Below, piece by piece: positions 34,187-43,748 of a stretch of DNA of 64,000 nt. Within the stretch, counting starts at the first letter, position 1, and each line of letters starts with the position of its first letter. The notes below the pieces were generated by a model. The model was not told the DNA's origin. It ran no database searches and worked only from the letters and a program-made list of their open reading frames with translations. The DNA comes from Allobaileyella intestinalis (GTDB lineage: Bacteria > Bacillota > Clostridia > Peptostreptococcales > Anaerovoracaceae): the NCBI RefSeq assembly GCF_009695865.1, contig NZ_VUNB01000004.1, positions 1 through 64,000 on the forward strand. The letters are read 5' to 3'. The position numbers were made by a program, and so were the translations under genes.

Positions 34187-34735
34187 ATGACTGATTTCAG
34201 AAAAAGATTTCTTGAATCCAGGGACGAACTGAAAAAAGTCCGTTCCATCACCCTTTGTGCAATGCTGGCCGCCATGGGAATGGCCCTCAGCTATTTCACA
34301 ATAAGGATTTCACCATCGTTCCAGATAGGTTTTTCCGGAATTGCCAATCTCATGATAGGGTACTTATTCGGACCAGTAATGGCGCCCTGTGCCGGAATCG
34401 TAACAGATGTTCTGAATTACATTGCCAATCCAAATGGAGGGTTCTATCCTGGATTCACTCTTACTGCAGTAGTTGCAGGATTCATAAGAGGTGCAATGAC
34501 ATACCACAAGCCTCTCACAATCAGGAGACTTATTCTATCAGAGCTCATAGTTGCAGTAGTATGCTCTATATTCATGAATACACTGTGGCTGTACCAGATG
34601 TACGGTGAATCTGTGCTGGCAGGTGTTCCGGCCAGAGTAGTAACTGCAGTTGCCCTGGCATTTATTAATGCCTTCCTTGGAGATGTGATTATCAGAGGCC
34701 TTTCAAGAGCCGGGGTTATGCCTCAGCAAAGGTAA
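34187..34735 (+). CDS. folT: ECF transporter S component for folate
   Basis: A 182-residue, six-helix substrate-binding subunit for folate. ATG 34187 follows GGAGG plus the T-run. Family marks are KVRSITLCAMLAAMGMALSY, the SPSFQIGFSGIANLMIGYLF segment and DVLNYIANPNGGFYPGFTL. It depends on shared EcfA/EcfT subunits that are not in this window. Regulation by the THF riboswitch immediately upstream and the folC gene 47 nt downstream make a folate-uptake and retention unit. Confidence 0.93.
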   Translation: MTDFRKRFLESRDELKKVRSITLCAMLAAMGMALSYFTIRISPSFQIGFSGIANLMIGYLFGPVMAPCAGIVTDVLNYIANPNGGFYPGFTLTAVVAGFIRGAMTYHKPLTIRRLILSELIVAVVCSIFMNTLWLYQMYGESVLAGVPARVVTAVALAFINAFLGDVIIRGLSRAGVMPQQR

Positions 34736-34782
34736 GGCGCCGTTTCACACAGGATATAGTTTAGTAAGGGAGTGGGATAACA

Positions 34783-36057
34783 ATGACATATGAAGAGGCG
34801 CTGGCCTTTCTGAACGCACCTAAGTATTCGGAAACCAGACCTGGACTGGGTCCGGTAACTGAGCTGATGCACAGACTGGGAGATCCCCAGGACCAGCTGA
34901 AATTCGTTCACATTACAGGTACTAATGGCAAGGGTTCTACATCTTCGTTTATAGAAAGGGCCCTGAGAGAAGCAGGATACAAAACTGGATTATATACCTC
35001 TCCGTACATAGAAAGATTTAACGAGAGAATCAGAATCTGCGGTGAGGATATTCCAGATCAGGACCTGGCGGACATTACGGAGAAGGTTAAAGAGGCGTCT
35101 CTGTCTATGCTGGCCAATGGAATGAAAGAACCTACTGTCTTCGAAATGGTAACTGCCGTGGCGTTCATCTATTTTGCAAGAAACAATTGCGACATAGTGG
35201 TCCTTGAAGTTGGAATGGGCGGCCGTCTGGACGCAACCAATATTATCAAGGAGTCTGAAGTATCTGTAATTACAGGAATTGCCATGGACCACATGGAGTT
35301 TCTTGGAGATAGTATTTCCAGTATCGCCTTCGAGAAGGCGGGGATAATAAAAGAAAATGGCATTACTGTAACCTGTCCTCAGGACGGGGCTGCGATGGCT
35401 GTTATCGAGAAAACATGCAGGGAGAAGAACAGCAGGCTGGTTCTTGCTGATACTAGCAGCATAAAGCTTTTGTCCAGGGATCTGGAAGGTCAGGATTACT
35501 GCTTCGGTGGAGCAGAGATTCGAATAGGAAAATTAGGTTCCTATCAGCTGGCAAATTCGGCTCTTGCCTACACCGCTCTTCAGCAGATGAGAGACAGATG
35601 GCCAGGATTGACGGAAGAAGCCATATTGAGAGGGCTGAAAAATGCAAAATGGCCTGGCAGGCTGGAATTAATGAGAAAAGATCCTGTTTTTCTCATTGAC
35701 GGTGCCCACAATCCTGACGGAGTGAGTGCCCTGGTGAGAAGTCTGAAGGAGATGTTTCCCGGGGAGAGATTCCTGTTTGTTACCGGGGTTCTTAAAGATA
35801 AGGACTACAGCTCTATGATTGAGATGACTTTGCCCCTGGGGGAGAAGTATTATACTGTTACGCCGGACAGCCCAAGAGCCTTGCGTTCAGAAGATCTGAG
35901 GGAGTATCTGAAAAGCGTTGGGGCGGAAGCGGAAGCTTTTGATTCCATAGAAGAAGCTGGTGAAAAGGCGTGGAGTCAAAGGGACTACAAGACAGTTGCC
36001 TTTGGATCTCTTTATTACATAGGGAACTTGAGAACAGTTCTGAAAAAACATTTATAG
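34783..36057 (+). CDS. folC: folylpolyglutamate/dihydrofolate synthase
   Basis: A 424-residue Mur-ligase-like enzyme adding Glu to dihydropteroate or folates. The ATP-binding loop GTNGKGS is at residues 46-52, followed by TSPYIERFNERI (the SPHL-type folate signature), GMGGRLDATNI and the DGAHNPDGVSAL motif of the C-terminal domain. Length is normal. It is downstream of folT, so imported folates are trapped by polyglutamylation; it probably shares riboswitch control. Confidence 0.95.
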   Translation: MTYEEALAFLNAPKYSETRPGLGPVTELMHRLGDPQDQLKFVHITGTNGKGSTSSFIERALREAGYKTGLYTSPYIERFNERIRICGEDIPDQDLADITEKVKEASLSMLANGMKEPTVFEMVTAVAFIYFARNNCDIVVLEVGMGGRLDATNIIKESEVSVITGIAMDHMEFLGDSISSIAFEKAGIIKENGITVTCPQDGAAMAVIEKTCREKNSRLVLADTSSIKLLSRDLEGQDYCFGGAEIRIGKLGSYQLANSALAYTALQQMRDRWPGLTEEAILRGLKNAKWPGRLELMRKDPVFLIDGAHNPDGVSALVRSLKEMFPGERFLFVTGVLKDKDYSSMIEMTLPLGEKYYTVTPDSPRALRSEDLREYLKSVGAEAEAFDSIEEAGEKAWSQRDYKTVAFGSLYYIGNLRTVLKKHL

Positions 36058-36069
36058 GGATAACTAATT

Positions 36070-36095
36070 CAGGGGCCGGATTAATCCGGCCCCTG
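36070..36095. terminator. perfect 13-bp terminator palindrome
   Basis: CAGGGGCCGGATT and AATCCGGCCCCTG are directly adjacent, with the tip bases forming the loop. It lies between folC and the converging GGDEF/EAL gene; AAAATTT on one side and AATTAGTT on the other allow two-way use. Confidence 0.8.
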
Positions 36096-36113
36096 AAAAT
36101 TTATGTGCACATA

Positions 36114-38624
36114 TTACTGAAACAGTTCAGGATTAAGAGTTTTTTCAAGGGGGAGAGGTTTACCGTAGTAAAAGCCCTGAATGAATTCGGCACCGCAGTC
36201 CCGGATGAACTGGTTCTGTTCTTCAGTTTCAACCCCTTCCATTATTACTTCCATATCAAGAGCGTGGCTGAGCCTTATAAGCTCGTTTATTATTATTCTG
36301 GCTTTTGGGTTACTGTCCAGATCCTTGATGAAACCCATGTCCAGCTTAGTTCCGTCCACCTGGTAATCTTTTAAAAGGTTCATAGAAGAATTGCCTGAAC
36401 CAAAATCGTCAAGCCACACGTGGTAGCCCATGGCCCGAAGGTGGGTGACGCTTTTACGTATTTTTGTGCTGTCAGCCATGGCTGACTCTGTTATTTCAAA
36501 TATAATACTTCCTTTCGGAATGTCGTATTCCTCCACGGTAGAGCTTAAACTTTTTACCATATCCACAACGTCGAAATCTATTCTTGAAAAGTTAACAGAA
36601 ACGAAGTGGCTGTTCTTGAATTCCTCCGGCATTTTCGAGAATGCGCTGCACACCTGGCGGAGAATATAGAAATCAACCTTGTATATATCGTTGTTGGATT
36701 CAAGGACAGGAATAAACCGGGCCGGTGAAATTATACTGCCGTCTTCGGTGATCCACCGGGACAGAGCCTCATAACCTGCAACAGAGCCATCTGAAGCATT
36801 TACCACTTTCTGGTAGTATGGTTGGATGTGGCCCTTTCTAAGGGCATCGTCAAGATTGTTTATGACGTAGCTTTCGTATATCCTCTGCTGCTCCAGATCG
36901 TTGTCATATATTTTTATGAGGAAGTTGGACTGGTGCCTCAGGGAGTCGCAGGCATACTTTGCCATATCAATGGCAGTTCTGATACTCAGCGGATCTTCCT
37001 CTACATCATTGAATTTAACACCTGCCCGGACTACCAGATGCCAGTGTGGTACCATGGTAGAAAATAATTGCTGAGCCTTGCTGATCCGCCGGAGAATATT
37101 CTCTCTGTCTGTTGAAGGAATCATCATGGCAAAATGATCTGAATTTGTATGGGTGATGACAGCATCCTGGAAGGAGGAGGAAAGGGCAGATGAAACTTTC
37201 CTTATTACTGTGTTTCCCGTTTTGTAACCGAATCTCTTGTTAAGGTCTTGGAAACGGTCAATATCCAGAAATACTATTGTCCAGTTGGTATTGTTTTTCA
37301 GCTCTTTGGAGACACACTTGTAGAAGCCCTTTCGGTTCAGGAGACCTGTTGCCATGTCTTTCATTTCATAATCGTAATCTCCGGATAATGTTTTCTCTTC
37401 TGTTTTCACAGTATCTGAAGTGAAGGGCTTGCCGCAAGGACGACCGTAGCCGTCGTACTTAGATTCATAAAGCTGGGAATCAGCAGTTCTTATGCAGCAT
37501 TCAAACTGATATGCTGTGGAAACAATGCCATAAGAGTATCCGATGCTCACCGCTACAGGTAGTTCTTCTGCACTGCTGTTGAACAGGTTCTGAAAATCAG
37601 TGATTTCCTTAGCAAATTCAGAAAGATCAGCTTCCTTTGCAATAATGATGAATTCATCACCACCATATCGGTAGCAGAAACACTTTTTGAAGTATTCCTG
37701 TTTCTGGAGAAGAGTTGAGAAATCTTTCAGTATTTTATCTCCGTAGGTATGGCCCAATGTATCATTGGCCTTTTTGAAGGAGTCAAAGTCGATCATGGCA
37801 ATGCACAGGTGGTGATGAAGAAAAAATACCTTGTCTTCTTCCAGGGCGGTGCGGTTCATCAATCCTGTAAGCCCGTCTGTACGGCTCTTAACAGCCAGTT
37901 TTCTGTTTGCTTCCTTCAAATCAAGCTGAAGGCGGACACTTGTAATGAACCAGTTTCTTTTTATGTAAATATAGATTTCACACAAAATGTAGAAAATTAC
38001 GATATCAAACTGGTCTTGCCATGCCGCAGGAATGTCAGAGTCTGTTATATTGACGGTGAGAACGGGAACTACAAGGCTGATAAAGGGAATGAACCAGCCT
38101 CTGGCTTTTCTGTAAAATGGCAGATAGCAAAGGATGGTCATGATGAGAGTCAGTTCAAAGAAAGTAGAACTTCCCTGCTGTGTACTGAAGATGGTCAGAC
38201 CAGCAAGGAGGGCATCTACGGAGAAACAGATATAAGCTACATTGAGCACACGGACCGGATCCATCAGGTCTACTTTCTTGTTCATATCTTGAAAAATAAG
38301 AATGAACCCGGCGTTTAAAACTATCATCATGATGTAGACAAGGGTTCCGTTAATCTGGGGAAAGACTTCCGGTGTTACGAAAGGTAGAAACTCTCCAATG
38401 GTGCCCAGGACACCAATGAGCAGCACAAGATAAAAGACCCCGATTCCTGAGGTGCAGTTATTTCTGGCTGCAGCCTTTAACAGTTCAGGGTTTTTAGTAA
38501 ATTGTTCATTTCCCCGGTAATTATTAAATAGTAGAAGCCTGCCTATTTTCTGTAACATAACATGGGAGAGGGAGTCTTTATCCTCCCCGCTGATGCCTAA
38601 ATCATTTTCATTTTCACTTTCCAT
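36114..38624 (-). CDS. membrane GGDEF-GGDEF-EAL cyclic-di-GMP protein
   Basis: An 836-residue protein with an N-terminal acidic stretch and about five or six membrane helices (60-220). A first GGDEF domain has an intact YGGDEF (321-325); the second is degenerate (NSDHF, 494-498); the EAL domain has YEALSRW (EAL at 619-621) and DDFGSGNSS. It therefore keeps both one synthase and one hydrolase site, the middle GGDEF probably serving regulation. It is divergent from the YbaK-like gene (180-nt spacer). Confidence 0.9.
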   Translation of the reverse strand: MESENENDLGISGEDKDSLSHVMLQKIGRLLLFNNYRGNEQFTKNPELLKAAARNNCTSGIGVFYLVLLIGVLGTIGEFLPFVTPEVFPQINGTLVYIMMIVLNAGFILIFQDMNKKVDLMDPVRVLNVAYICFSVDALLAGLTIFSTQQGSSTFFELTLIMTILCYLPFYRKARGWFIPFISLVVPVLTVNITDSDIPAAWQDQFDIVIFYILCEIYIYIKRNWFITSVRLQLDLKEANRKLAVKSRTDGLTGLMNRTALEEDKVFFLHHHLCIAMIDFDSFKKANDTLGHTYGDKILKDFSTLLQKQEYFKKCFCYRYGGDEFIIIAKEADLSEFAKEITDFQNLFNSSAEELPVAVSIGYSYGIVSTAYQFECCIRTADSQLYESKYDGYGRPCGKPFTSDTVKTEEKTLSGDYDYEMKDMATGLLNRKGFYKCVSKELKNNTNWTIVFLDIDRFQDLNKRFGYKTGNTVIRKVSSALSSSFQDAVITHTNSDHFAMMIPSTDRENILRRISKAQQLFSTMVPHWHLVVRAGVKFNDVEEDPLSIRTAIDMAKYACDSLRHQSNFLIKIYDNDLEQQRIYESYVINNLDDALRKGHIQPYYQKVVNASDGSVAGYEALSRWITEDGSIISPARFIPVLESNNDIYKVDFYILRQVCSAFSKMPEEFKNSHFVSVNFSRIDFDVVDMVKSLSSTVEEYDIPKGSIIFEITESAMADSTKIRKSVTHLRAMGYHVWLDDFGSGNSSMNLLKDYQVDGTKLDMGFIKDLDSNPKARIIINELIRLSHALDMEVIMEGVETEEQNQFIRDCGAEFIQGFYYGKPLPLEKTLNPELFQ

Positions 38625-38804
38625 AGAATAATCTCTTTTCCCTCTGAAATATGTTAGAATACCCTGTTTTTACGTGATTATTGTATCATTTTGACATACT
38701 GTATTCCATGGCCTATAATCAAACGATTGTAAAATTTTTATGTGCTTATTTAACTGAAAAAATCAGTTAAAGGGAATATTTTTCTTTTGATGAGAGGTGA
38801 AGTC

Positions 38805-39266
38805 ATGGGACTTGAGAGTGCAGTTAGATGTCTTGATGAGTATGGATTCAAGGACAGGGTTAAACTTCTGGATGAATCCTCTGCTACTGTAGATCTGGCA
38901 GCAGAAGCAGTTGGGGTGGAGCCTGATCAGATAGCAAAAACCCTGTCTTTCCTGGTAAAGGACGTTCCAGTTCTTGTTCTTGCATCTGGCAAGGCGAGAA
39001 TTGATAACCATAAGTTTAAAGAAGAATTTAAGACAAAGGCGAAGATGATACACAGTGACCAGGTGGAAGCTCTGGTGGGTCACGCTCCAGGTGGTGTTTG
39101 CCCATTTGGGGTAAAAGAAGGAGTTCAGGTTTATCTAGACAACAGCCTTAAGAAGCATGAGGTCGTATATCCGGCAGCAGGAACTGGAAACAGTGCGGTT
39201 AAGCTGACAGTTCCGGAGCTGGAAAAGTGTTCCGGCTATCTTAAGTGGATAGACGTATGTAAGTAA
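38805..39266 (+). CDS. YbaK/EbsC-family aminoacyl-tRNA deacylase
   Basis: A 153-residue trans-editing enzyme that hydrolyses mischarged Cys-tRNA(Pro) or Ala-tRNA(Pro). Marks are AVGVEPDQIAKTLSFLV with the catalytic-type Lys, VLASGKARIDNHKFKE and GHAPGGVCPFGVKEGV. ATG 38805 follows AGAGGTGA; an earlier ATG lacks a ribosome site. Single gene. Confidence 0.88.
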   Translation: MGLESAVRCLDEYGFKDRVKLLDESSATVDLAAEAVGVEPDQIAKTLSFLVKDVPVLVLASGKARIDNHKFKEEFKTKAKMIHSDQVEALVGHAPGGVCPFGVKEGVQVYLDNSLKKHEVVYPAAGTGNSAVKLTVPELEKCSGYLKWIDVCK

Positions 39267-39281
39267 AGAAGAAATTAAAAC

Positions 39282-39299
39282 TTAACATAGATTTAACAT
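39282..39299 (+). promoter_or_regulatory. Pho-box-like direct repeat
   Basis: TTAACAT occurs at 39282-39288 and again at 39293-39299, an 11-bp period, one helical turn. This is the spacing and sequence of PhoP boxes known from Bacillus. It lies 89 bp before a Na/phosphate cotransporter gene that is followed by a two-component system, which fits phosphate control. A -10-like GATAAT is at about 39348. Confidence 0.6.
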
Positions 39300-39387
39300 T
39301 TACCGTGTTTCCCATTTTACAAAAGATTATTAAACTTCAAAGTATGGATAATATGCATTAAGTGTATGTAAATGTGTTGGAGGAATT

Positions 39388-41160
39388 ATGAGTATATTTA
39401 ATTTACTCTCTTTTGTAGGCGGACTGGCCCTGTTTCTGTTCGGCATGGACGTCATGGGCGAAGCCCTGAAGAATTTCTCAGGAGGAGAACTTCAAAAGAG
39501 ACTGGGAAACATGACATCGAGCACCGTAAAGGGTGTTCTCCTTGGAGCAGGGGTTACAGCAGTAATCCAGTCCTCTTCAGCAACAACTGTAATGGTTGTT
39601 GGTTTCGTAAACTCCGGAATCATGACACTGCACCAGGCAGTGGGAGTGATAATGGGTGCCAACATCGGTACAACGATGACATCATGGCTTTTGTCTCTTG
39701 TATCGGTCAGCGGTGACAGCTTTTTCATGCAGATGCTGAAACCATCATCCTTTTCACCTGTTCTGGCAATGATAGGTGTGATTCTCAGGTTCGCTTCTCA
39801 TTCTGACAGGAAGAAAAACGCAGGAACTATCATGCTGGGGTTTGCGGTTCTCATGATTGGAATGAACACCATGAGCGGTGCTGTGGAACCACTGAGCAAG
39901 ATGCCTGATTTCATCAACCTGTTCACTAAGTTCTCCAATCCTGTACTGGGAGTTCTGGTAGGCCTTACTCTCACAGCCATTATTCAAAGCTCTTCTGCAT
40001 CAGTTGGTATTCTCCAGGCTCTGTGCACTACAGGTGCGGTAACTTACGGAGCAGCCCTTCCTATCATCATGGGACAGAATATCGGAACATGTGTTACGGC
40101 TCTTCTGTCTGCCATTGGAGCTTCAAAGAATGCAAAGAGAGCTGCCATGATTCACCTGTATTTCAACATCATAGGTACCATATTGTTTATGACAGTATTC
40201 TACAGTTTGAATGCGTTCCTTAGTTTTGCATTTCTGAAGAATGTGGCGGATCCGGCAGGAATAGCAGTTATCCACTCGACCTTCAACATTACAGCGACAG
40301 CTGTACTGCTGCCTTTCTCAAAGGTACTGGAAAAGCTGGCAACTGCTACCATCAGAGATGGTCATGAACACGCTGAAGAGGATATGGATCCATTCCTCAA
40401 GAAGCTGGACAACAGATTTCTCAATCAGCCTTCTGTTGCCATTTCAGTAAGCATCGATGCAGTTTTCAAAATGGCAGATTATGCAATAGAAGCTGTTGAA
40501 ACTGCAATGAGCCTGTTTGACAATTACGATGAAGAAACAGCAGCCAGGGTTAAGAAGCTTGAGAAGACTACAGACCGTTTTGAGGACAGAATAGGAACAT
40601 ATATTCTGGGCATTACTCCCCAGGCCCTTTCTGAGAAGGAAAGCCACCAGACTACCATAATTCTACGGTCAATTGGAGATCTGGAAAGAATAGGAGACCA
40701 TGCAGTAAATCTCCGGGACAGCGCTTTGGAAATGGTTACAAAAAATCAGCACTTCTCCGATAACGGCGCAGAGGATATGAGGGTGATGATGAACGCCGTC
40801 AGAGAACTTCTCAGGATTACAGGAGAATCACTTAAGCAGCTTACCCCTGATGCGGCAGAGAGGATTGAGCCTCTTGAAGAGGTAGTGGATGATCTTAGCT
40901 ATGAGCTGAAGAGCAGGCACATAATCAGATTGAGAAACGGCATCTGTTCCGTTGAAATGGGCTTCGTTCTTGAGGATATGACAACAAACCTTGAGAGAAT
41001 AGCCGACCACTGCTCAAACATCGGTGTAACTCTGGCTCAGGAAGATATGAACGTTGACAGACGCCATGAAACAAAGAGAGCAATAAAGGATCAGAACTCC
41101 TTCAAGGAAGAGTACACTAAGTACCAGCATATGTTCCCTCTTGACGAGGCAATAAATTAA
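39388..41160 (+). CDS. Na/Pi cotransporter with C-terminal PhoU-like domain
   Basis: A 590-residue protein: eight or nine helices holding the duplicated QSSSA motif (AVIQSSSATTVMVVGFVNSG at about 52 and AIIQSSSASVGIL at about 195), the signature of NptA/YjbB phosphate carriers, and a PhoU-like helical C-terminus (about 370-560; RSIGDLERIGDHAVNLRDSA). ATG follows GGAGG. A Pho-type repeat lies upstream, and the response regulator and kinase genes follow in the same direction. Confidence 0.93.
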   Translation: MSIFNLLSFVGGLALFLFGMDVMGEALKNFSGGELQKRLGNMTSSTVKGVLLGAGVTAVIQSSSATTVMVVGFVNSGIMTLHQAVGVIMGANIGTTMTSWLLSLVSVSGDSFFMQMLKPSSFSPVLAMIGVILRFASHSDRKKNAGTIMLGFAVLMIGMNTMSGAVEPLSKMPDFINLFTKFSNPVLGVLVGLTLTAIIQSSSASVGILQALCTTGAVTYGAALPIIMGQNIGTCVTALLSAIGASKNAKRAAMIHLYFNIIGTILFMTVFYSLNAFLSFAFLKNVADPAGIAVIHSTFNITATAVLLPFSKVLEKLATATIRDGHEHAEEDMDPFLKKLDNRFLNQPSVAISVSIDAVFKMADYAIEAVETAMSLFDNYDEETAARVKKLEKTTDRFEDRIGTYILGITPQALSEKESHQTTIILRSIGDLERIGDHAVNLRDSALEMVTKNQHFSDNGAEDMRVMMNAVRELLRITGESLKQLTPDAAERIEPLEEVVDDLSYELKSRHIIRLRNGICSVEMGFVLEDMTTNLERIADHCSNIGVTLAQEDMNVDRRHETKRAIKDQNSFKEEYTKYQHMFPLDEAIN

Positions 41161-41216
41161 ATCAGCTTGATATAATCTATAATAATTAGTTTTCGCTGTT
41201 ATGGAGGCAGGAAGTA

Positions 41217-41885
41217 ATGATCTGGTGTGTTGAAGATGATTCGGATATCAGGGAAATAGAACTGTATACATTGAAGTCTACCGGTTTTGAAGCCAGGGGC
41301 TTTGAGAATGGAAAATCCATGATGGAAGCTCTTTCAAAGGAGAGACCAGATTTGATAATGCTGGATATCATGCTTCCTGACGTAGATGGAGTAGAACTCC
41401 TGAAGGAGATCAGGATCAATCCTTCAACATCAGATATTCCTGTTATTATGGCCACCGCAAAAGGTATGGAATATGACAAAGTCCAAAGTCTGGACATGGG
41501 GGCAGATGACTATCTTGTGAAACCCTTTGGAATGATGGAAATGGTGTCCAGAATAAGAGCTGTTCTCAGAAGGGCGGATCACAGCCACTCAAAGCAGGAA
41601 TACAGGATGGGAAAACTTGTGCTGGACGAAAACAGTCATACAGTTACTCTTGATGAGGAGAAGCTGTCTCTGACCCTGAAGGAGTATGAGATTTTAAGGC
41701 TTTTCCTGTCCAGACCCGGAATGATATTTACGAGAGAGCAGCTGTTCATGTCTGTCTGGGGAGAGAAGCTTATTGGTGATTCCAGAACCATCGACGTACA
41801 CATAAGAACATTGAGGCAGAAACTGGGCCCTTACGGCAGCAAAATTGAGACAGTCAGAGGAGTAGGATACCGGCTGGAGGCGTAG
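41217..41885 (+). CDS. OmpR/PhoB-family response regulator
   Basis: A 222-residue regulator: receiver domain with acidic pocket (E6-D7-D8), phosphoacceptor D50 (DLIMLDIMLPDVDG) and the Lys of DDYLVKPFG, then an OmpR-type winged helix (LVLDENSHTVTLDEEKLSLT; RTIDVHIRTLRQKLG). It lies between the Na/Pi carrier and a histidine kinase and is 2 nt from the latter. By context a PhoP/PhoB equivalent; the sequence alone cannot separate it from other OmpR regulators. Confidence 0.9.
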   Translation: MIWCVEDDSDIREIELYTLKSTGFEARGFENGKSMMEALSKERPDLIMLDIMLPDVDGVELLKEIRINPSTSDIPVIMATAKGMEYDKVQSLDMGADDYLVKPFGMMEMVSRIRAVLRRADHSHSKQEYRMGKLVLDENSHTVTLDEEKLSLTLKEYEILRLFLSRPGMIFTREQLFMSVWGEKLIGDSRTIDVHIRTLRQKLGPYGSKIETVRGVGYRLEA

Positions 41886-41887
41886 TC

Positions 41888-43585
41888 ATGAGAAAAAAGA
41901 TATTCGCTTCGATATTTGGTACTGCGGTGATCACCATACTTGTGATCATGGTAATAATTCTTGGCGTTCTTGACGGATACTTTACAAAGATTCAGAAAGA
42001 TGAACTGATTAACCAGGCGGAGCTGGCCTCGGCTGGAGTCGAACAGCAAGGGGCTTCCTTCCTGAAGCACGCACCGGACAACAGTGACAGATATACTCTG
42101 ATAGCTAAGGACGGGACAGTGATTTATGATTCAGAAGCAAAGGCTTCTGGAATGGAGAACCACAAAAACAGAGAAGAAGTAAAGGAGGCGCAGAAGACCG
42201 GGAAAGGAGAAAGCACTCGTTACTCTGTGACCAGAATGGAAGAGACCCATTACATAGCCAGAAGGCTTAATGACGGGTCGATAGTGAGGGTGTCGGCAGT
42301 TCGCATTTCACTGTTCGGACTTATAGTATCTCTTCTCCAGCCAATTATCATTATCGTAACCATCGCCCTTTTGATTTCACTTTTCCTGGCCTACAGACTG
42401 ACAAAGGGCATTGTAGATCCCCTGCAGGCCATGGATCTGGAACATCCGTCCAGAAGCTGCCCTTATGAGGAACTGGTTCCCCTTATGAACAAGGTGCAGC
42501 AGCAGGTTACCCTGATTAACAGTCAGAGGAGGGAACTGGAATCCTCGAAGATGGAGTTTGACGCCATTACCTCTAACATGGAAGAAGGACTGCTCCTCAT
42601 AGGCTCCGAAGGAAGGATTATCAGCATTAACCCGTCAGCTGCAAAGTTCTTCGGCACTGACAGAGACTGCCTCAACAAGAACATCATGGCCATCGAGAAA
42701 GATCAGAGAATCGACATGGCAATTCTGAAGACAAAGGAGCAGGGGCACAGCAGCCTTCAGATCAGCAGATACGGCAAAGAGTACCAGCTGAATATGAGCA
42801 GGGTTGATTCTTCAAAAGACCGGTTTGGTATAATAATCCTGGTCTTTGACAATACTGACAGGGTTCATGCAGAACGGAACAGAAGGGAATTCACCGCAAA
42901 TGTTTCACATGAGCTGAAGACTCCAATGCATTCCATAATGGGAAGTGCAGAGCTTATTGAAAGTGGAATGGCCCAGGGTGAAGATGTGAAGGTGTTTGCA
43001 GGAAAGATCAGAAAAGACGCAGGCCGCCTTGTGGAGCTGATAGAGGATATAATCCACCTGTCCAAGCTGGATGAGGGCGCACCTGTAATCAGTGAGCCCC
43101 TGGAGCTGAAATCACTTATAGCAGAAGAATCAGAGGCTCTTGCACCCCTGGCACAGGAAAAAAATGTCACCACAAGTGTAAATGGAGATCAGGTTTTCCT
43201 GGTTTCATCAAGAGAACTTCTTCACGAGGTATTCTACAACCTCATAGAGAACGCCATTAAATACAATGTGGACGGGGGAAGTGTTACAGTCACCACTAAG
43301 ATGGAAGGGGACAGAGCCAGCATTTCTGTAAAAGACACGGGTATTGGTATTCCAGAGGAGGATCAGGAAAGGGTCTTTGAAAGGTTCTACAGAGTGGATA
43401 AGAGCCGCTCCAAGGAAACGGGTGGAACTGGCCTTGGCCTTTCCATAGTAAAACATGCGGTGCTTGACATGGGAGGAAGCGTGAATCTCTCCAGTAAAAA
43501 GGGCGCCGGCACGGAGATAGAAATTCTTCTGCCTATAATGCATAACACGGATTCAGAAGACAGTGGAGCAATTAGTGAGATTTAA
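41888..43585 (+). CDS. PhoR-like sensor histidine kinase
   Basis: A 565-residue membrane kinase: helix 1 (about 9-28), an extracellular domain (about 30-135), helix 2 (LLQPIIIIVTIALLISLFLA), a linker, a PAS domain (MEEGLLLIGSEGRIISINPS), the phosphorylated H341 in the H-box NVSHELKTPMHSI, N-box FYNLIENAIKYN, and G-boxes DTGIGIPEED and GTGLGLSIVKH. All catalytic boxes are intact. It is the partner of the preceding response regulator. Confidence 0.92.
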   Translation: MRKKIFASIFGTAVITILVIMVIILGVLDGYFTKIQKDELINQAELASAGVEQQGASFLKHAPDNSDRYTLIAKDGTVIYDSEAKASGMENHKNREEVKEAQKTGKGESTRYSVTRMEETHYIARRLNDGSIVRVSAVRISLFGLIVSLLQPIIIIVTIALLISLFLAYRLTKGIVDPLQAMDLEHPSRSCPYEELVPLMNKVQQQVTLINSQRRELESSKMEFDAITSNMEEGLLLIGSEGRIISINPSAAKFFGTDRDCLNKNIMAIEKDQRIDMAILKTKEQGHSSLQISRYGKEYQLNMSRVDSSKDRFGIIILVFDNTDRVHAERNRREFTANVSHELKTPMHSIMGSAELIESGMAQGEDVKVFAGKIRKDAGRLVELIEDIIHLSKLDEGAPVISEPLELKSLIAEESEALAPLAQEKNVTTSVNGDQVFLVSSRELLHEVFYNLIENAIKYNVDGGSVTVTTKMEGDRASISVKDTGIGIPEEDQERVFERFYRVDKSRSKETGGTGLGLSIVKHAVLDMGGSVNLSSKKGAGTEIEILLPIMHNTDSEDSGAISEI

Positions 43586-43591
43586 TAGAAA

Positions 43592-43628
43592 GGAGAAAGG
43601 GTCTGCCTCATGGCGGGCCCTTTTCTCC
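43592..43628 (+). terminator. terminator after the two-component system
   Basis: GGAGAAAGGG (43592-43601) pairs with CCCTTTTCTCC (43618-43628), with an inner TGCC/GGCG arm around TCAT. The U-rich tract is inside the descending arm, an unusual but compact form. Confidence 0.65.
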
Positions 43629-43748
43629 ATATCAGGGACAGGGGAGCATAATTATTGAAATGAAAATCAGCGGAATTTCTGTTATTATATAGGGTGTATT
43701 TGTATGGAGAGCCGGGCTCTCCTATGTTTAATGAAAGGTGACAAGGGT

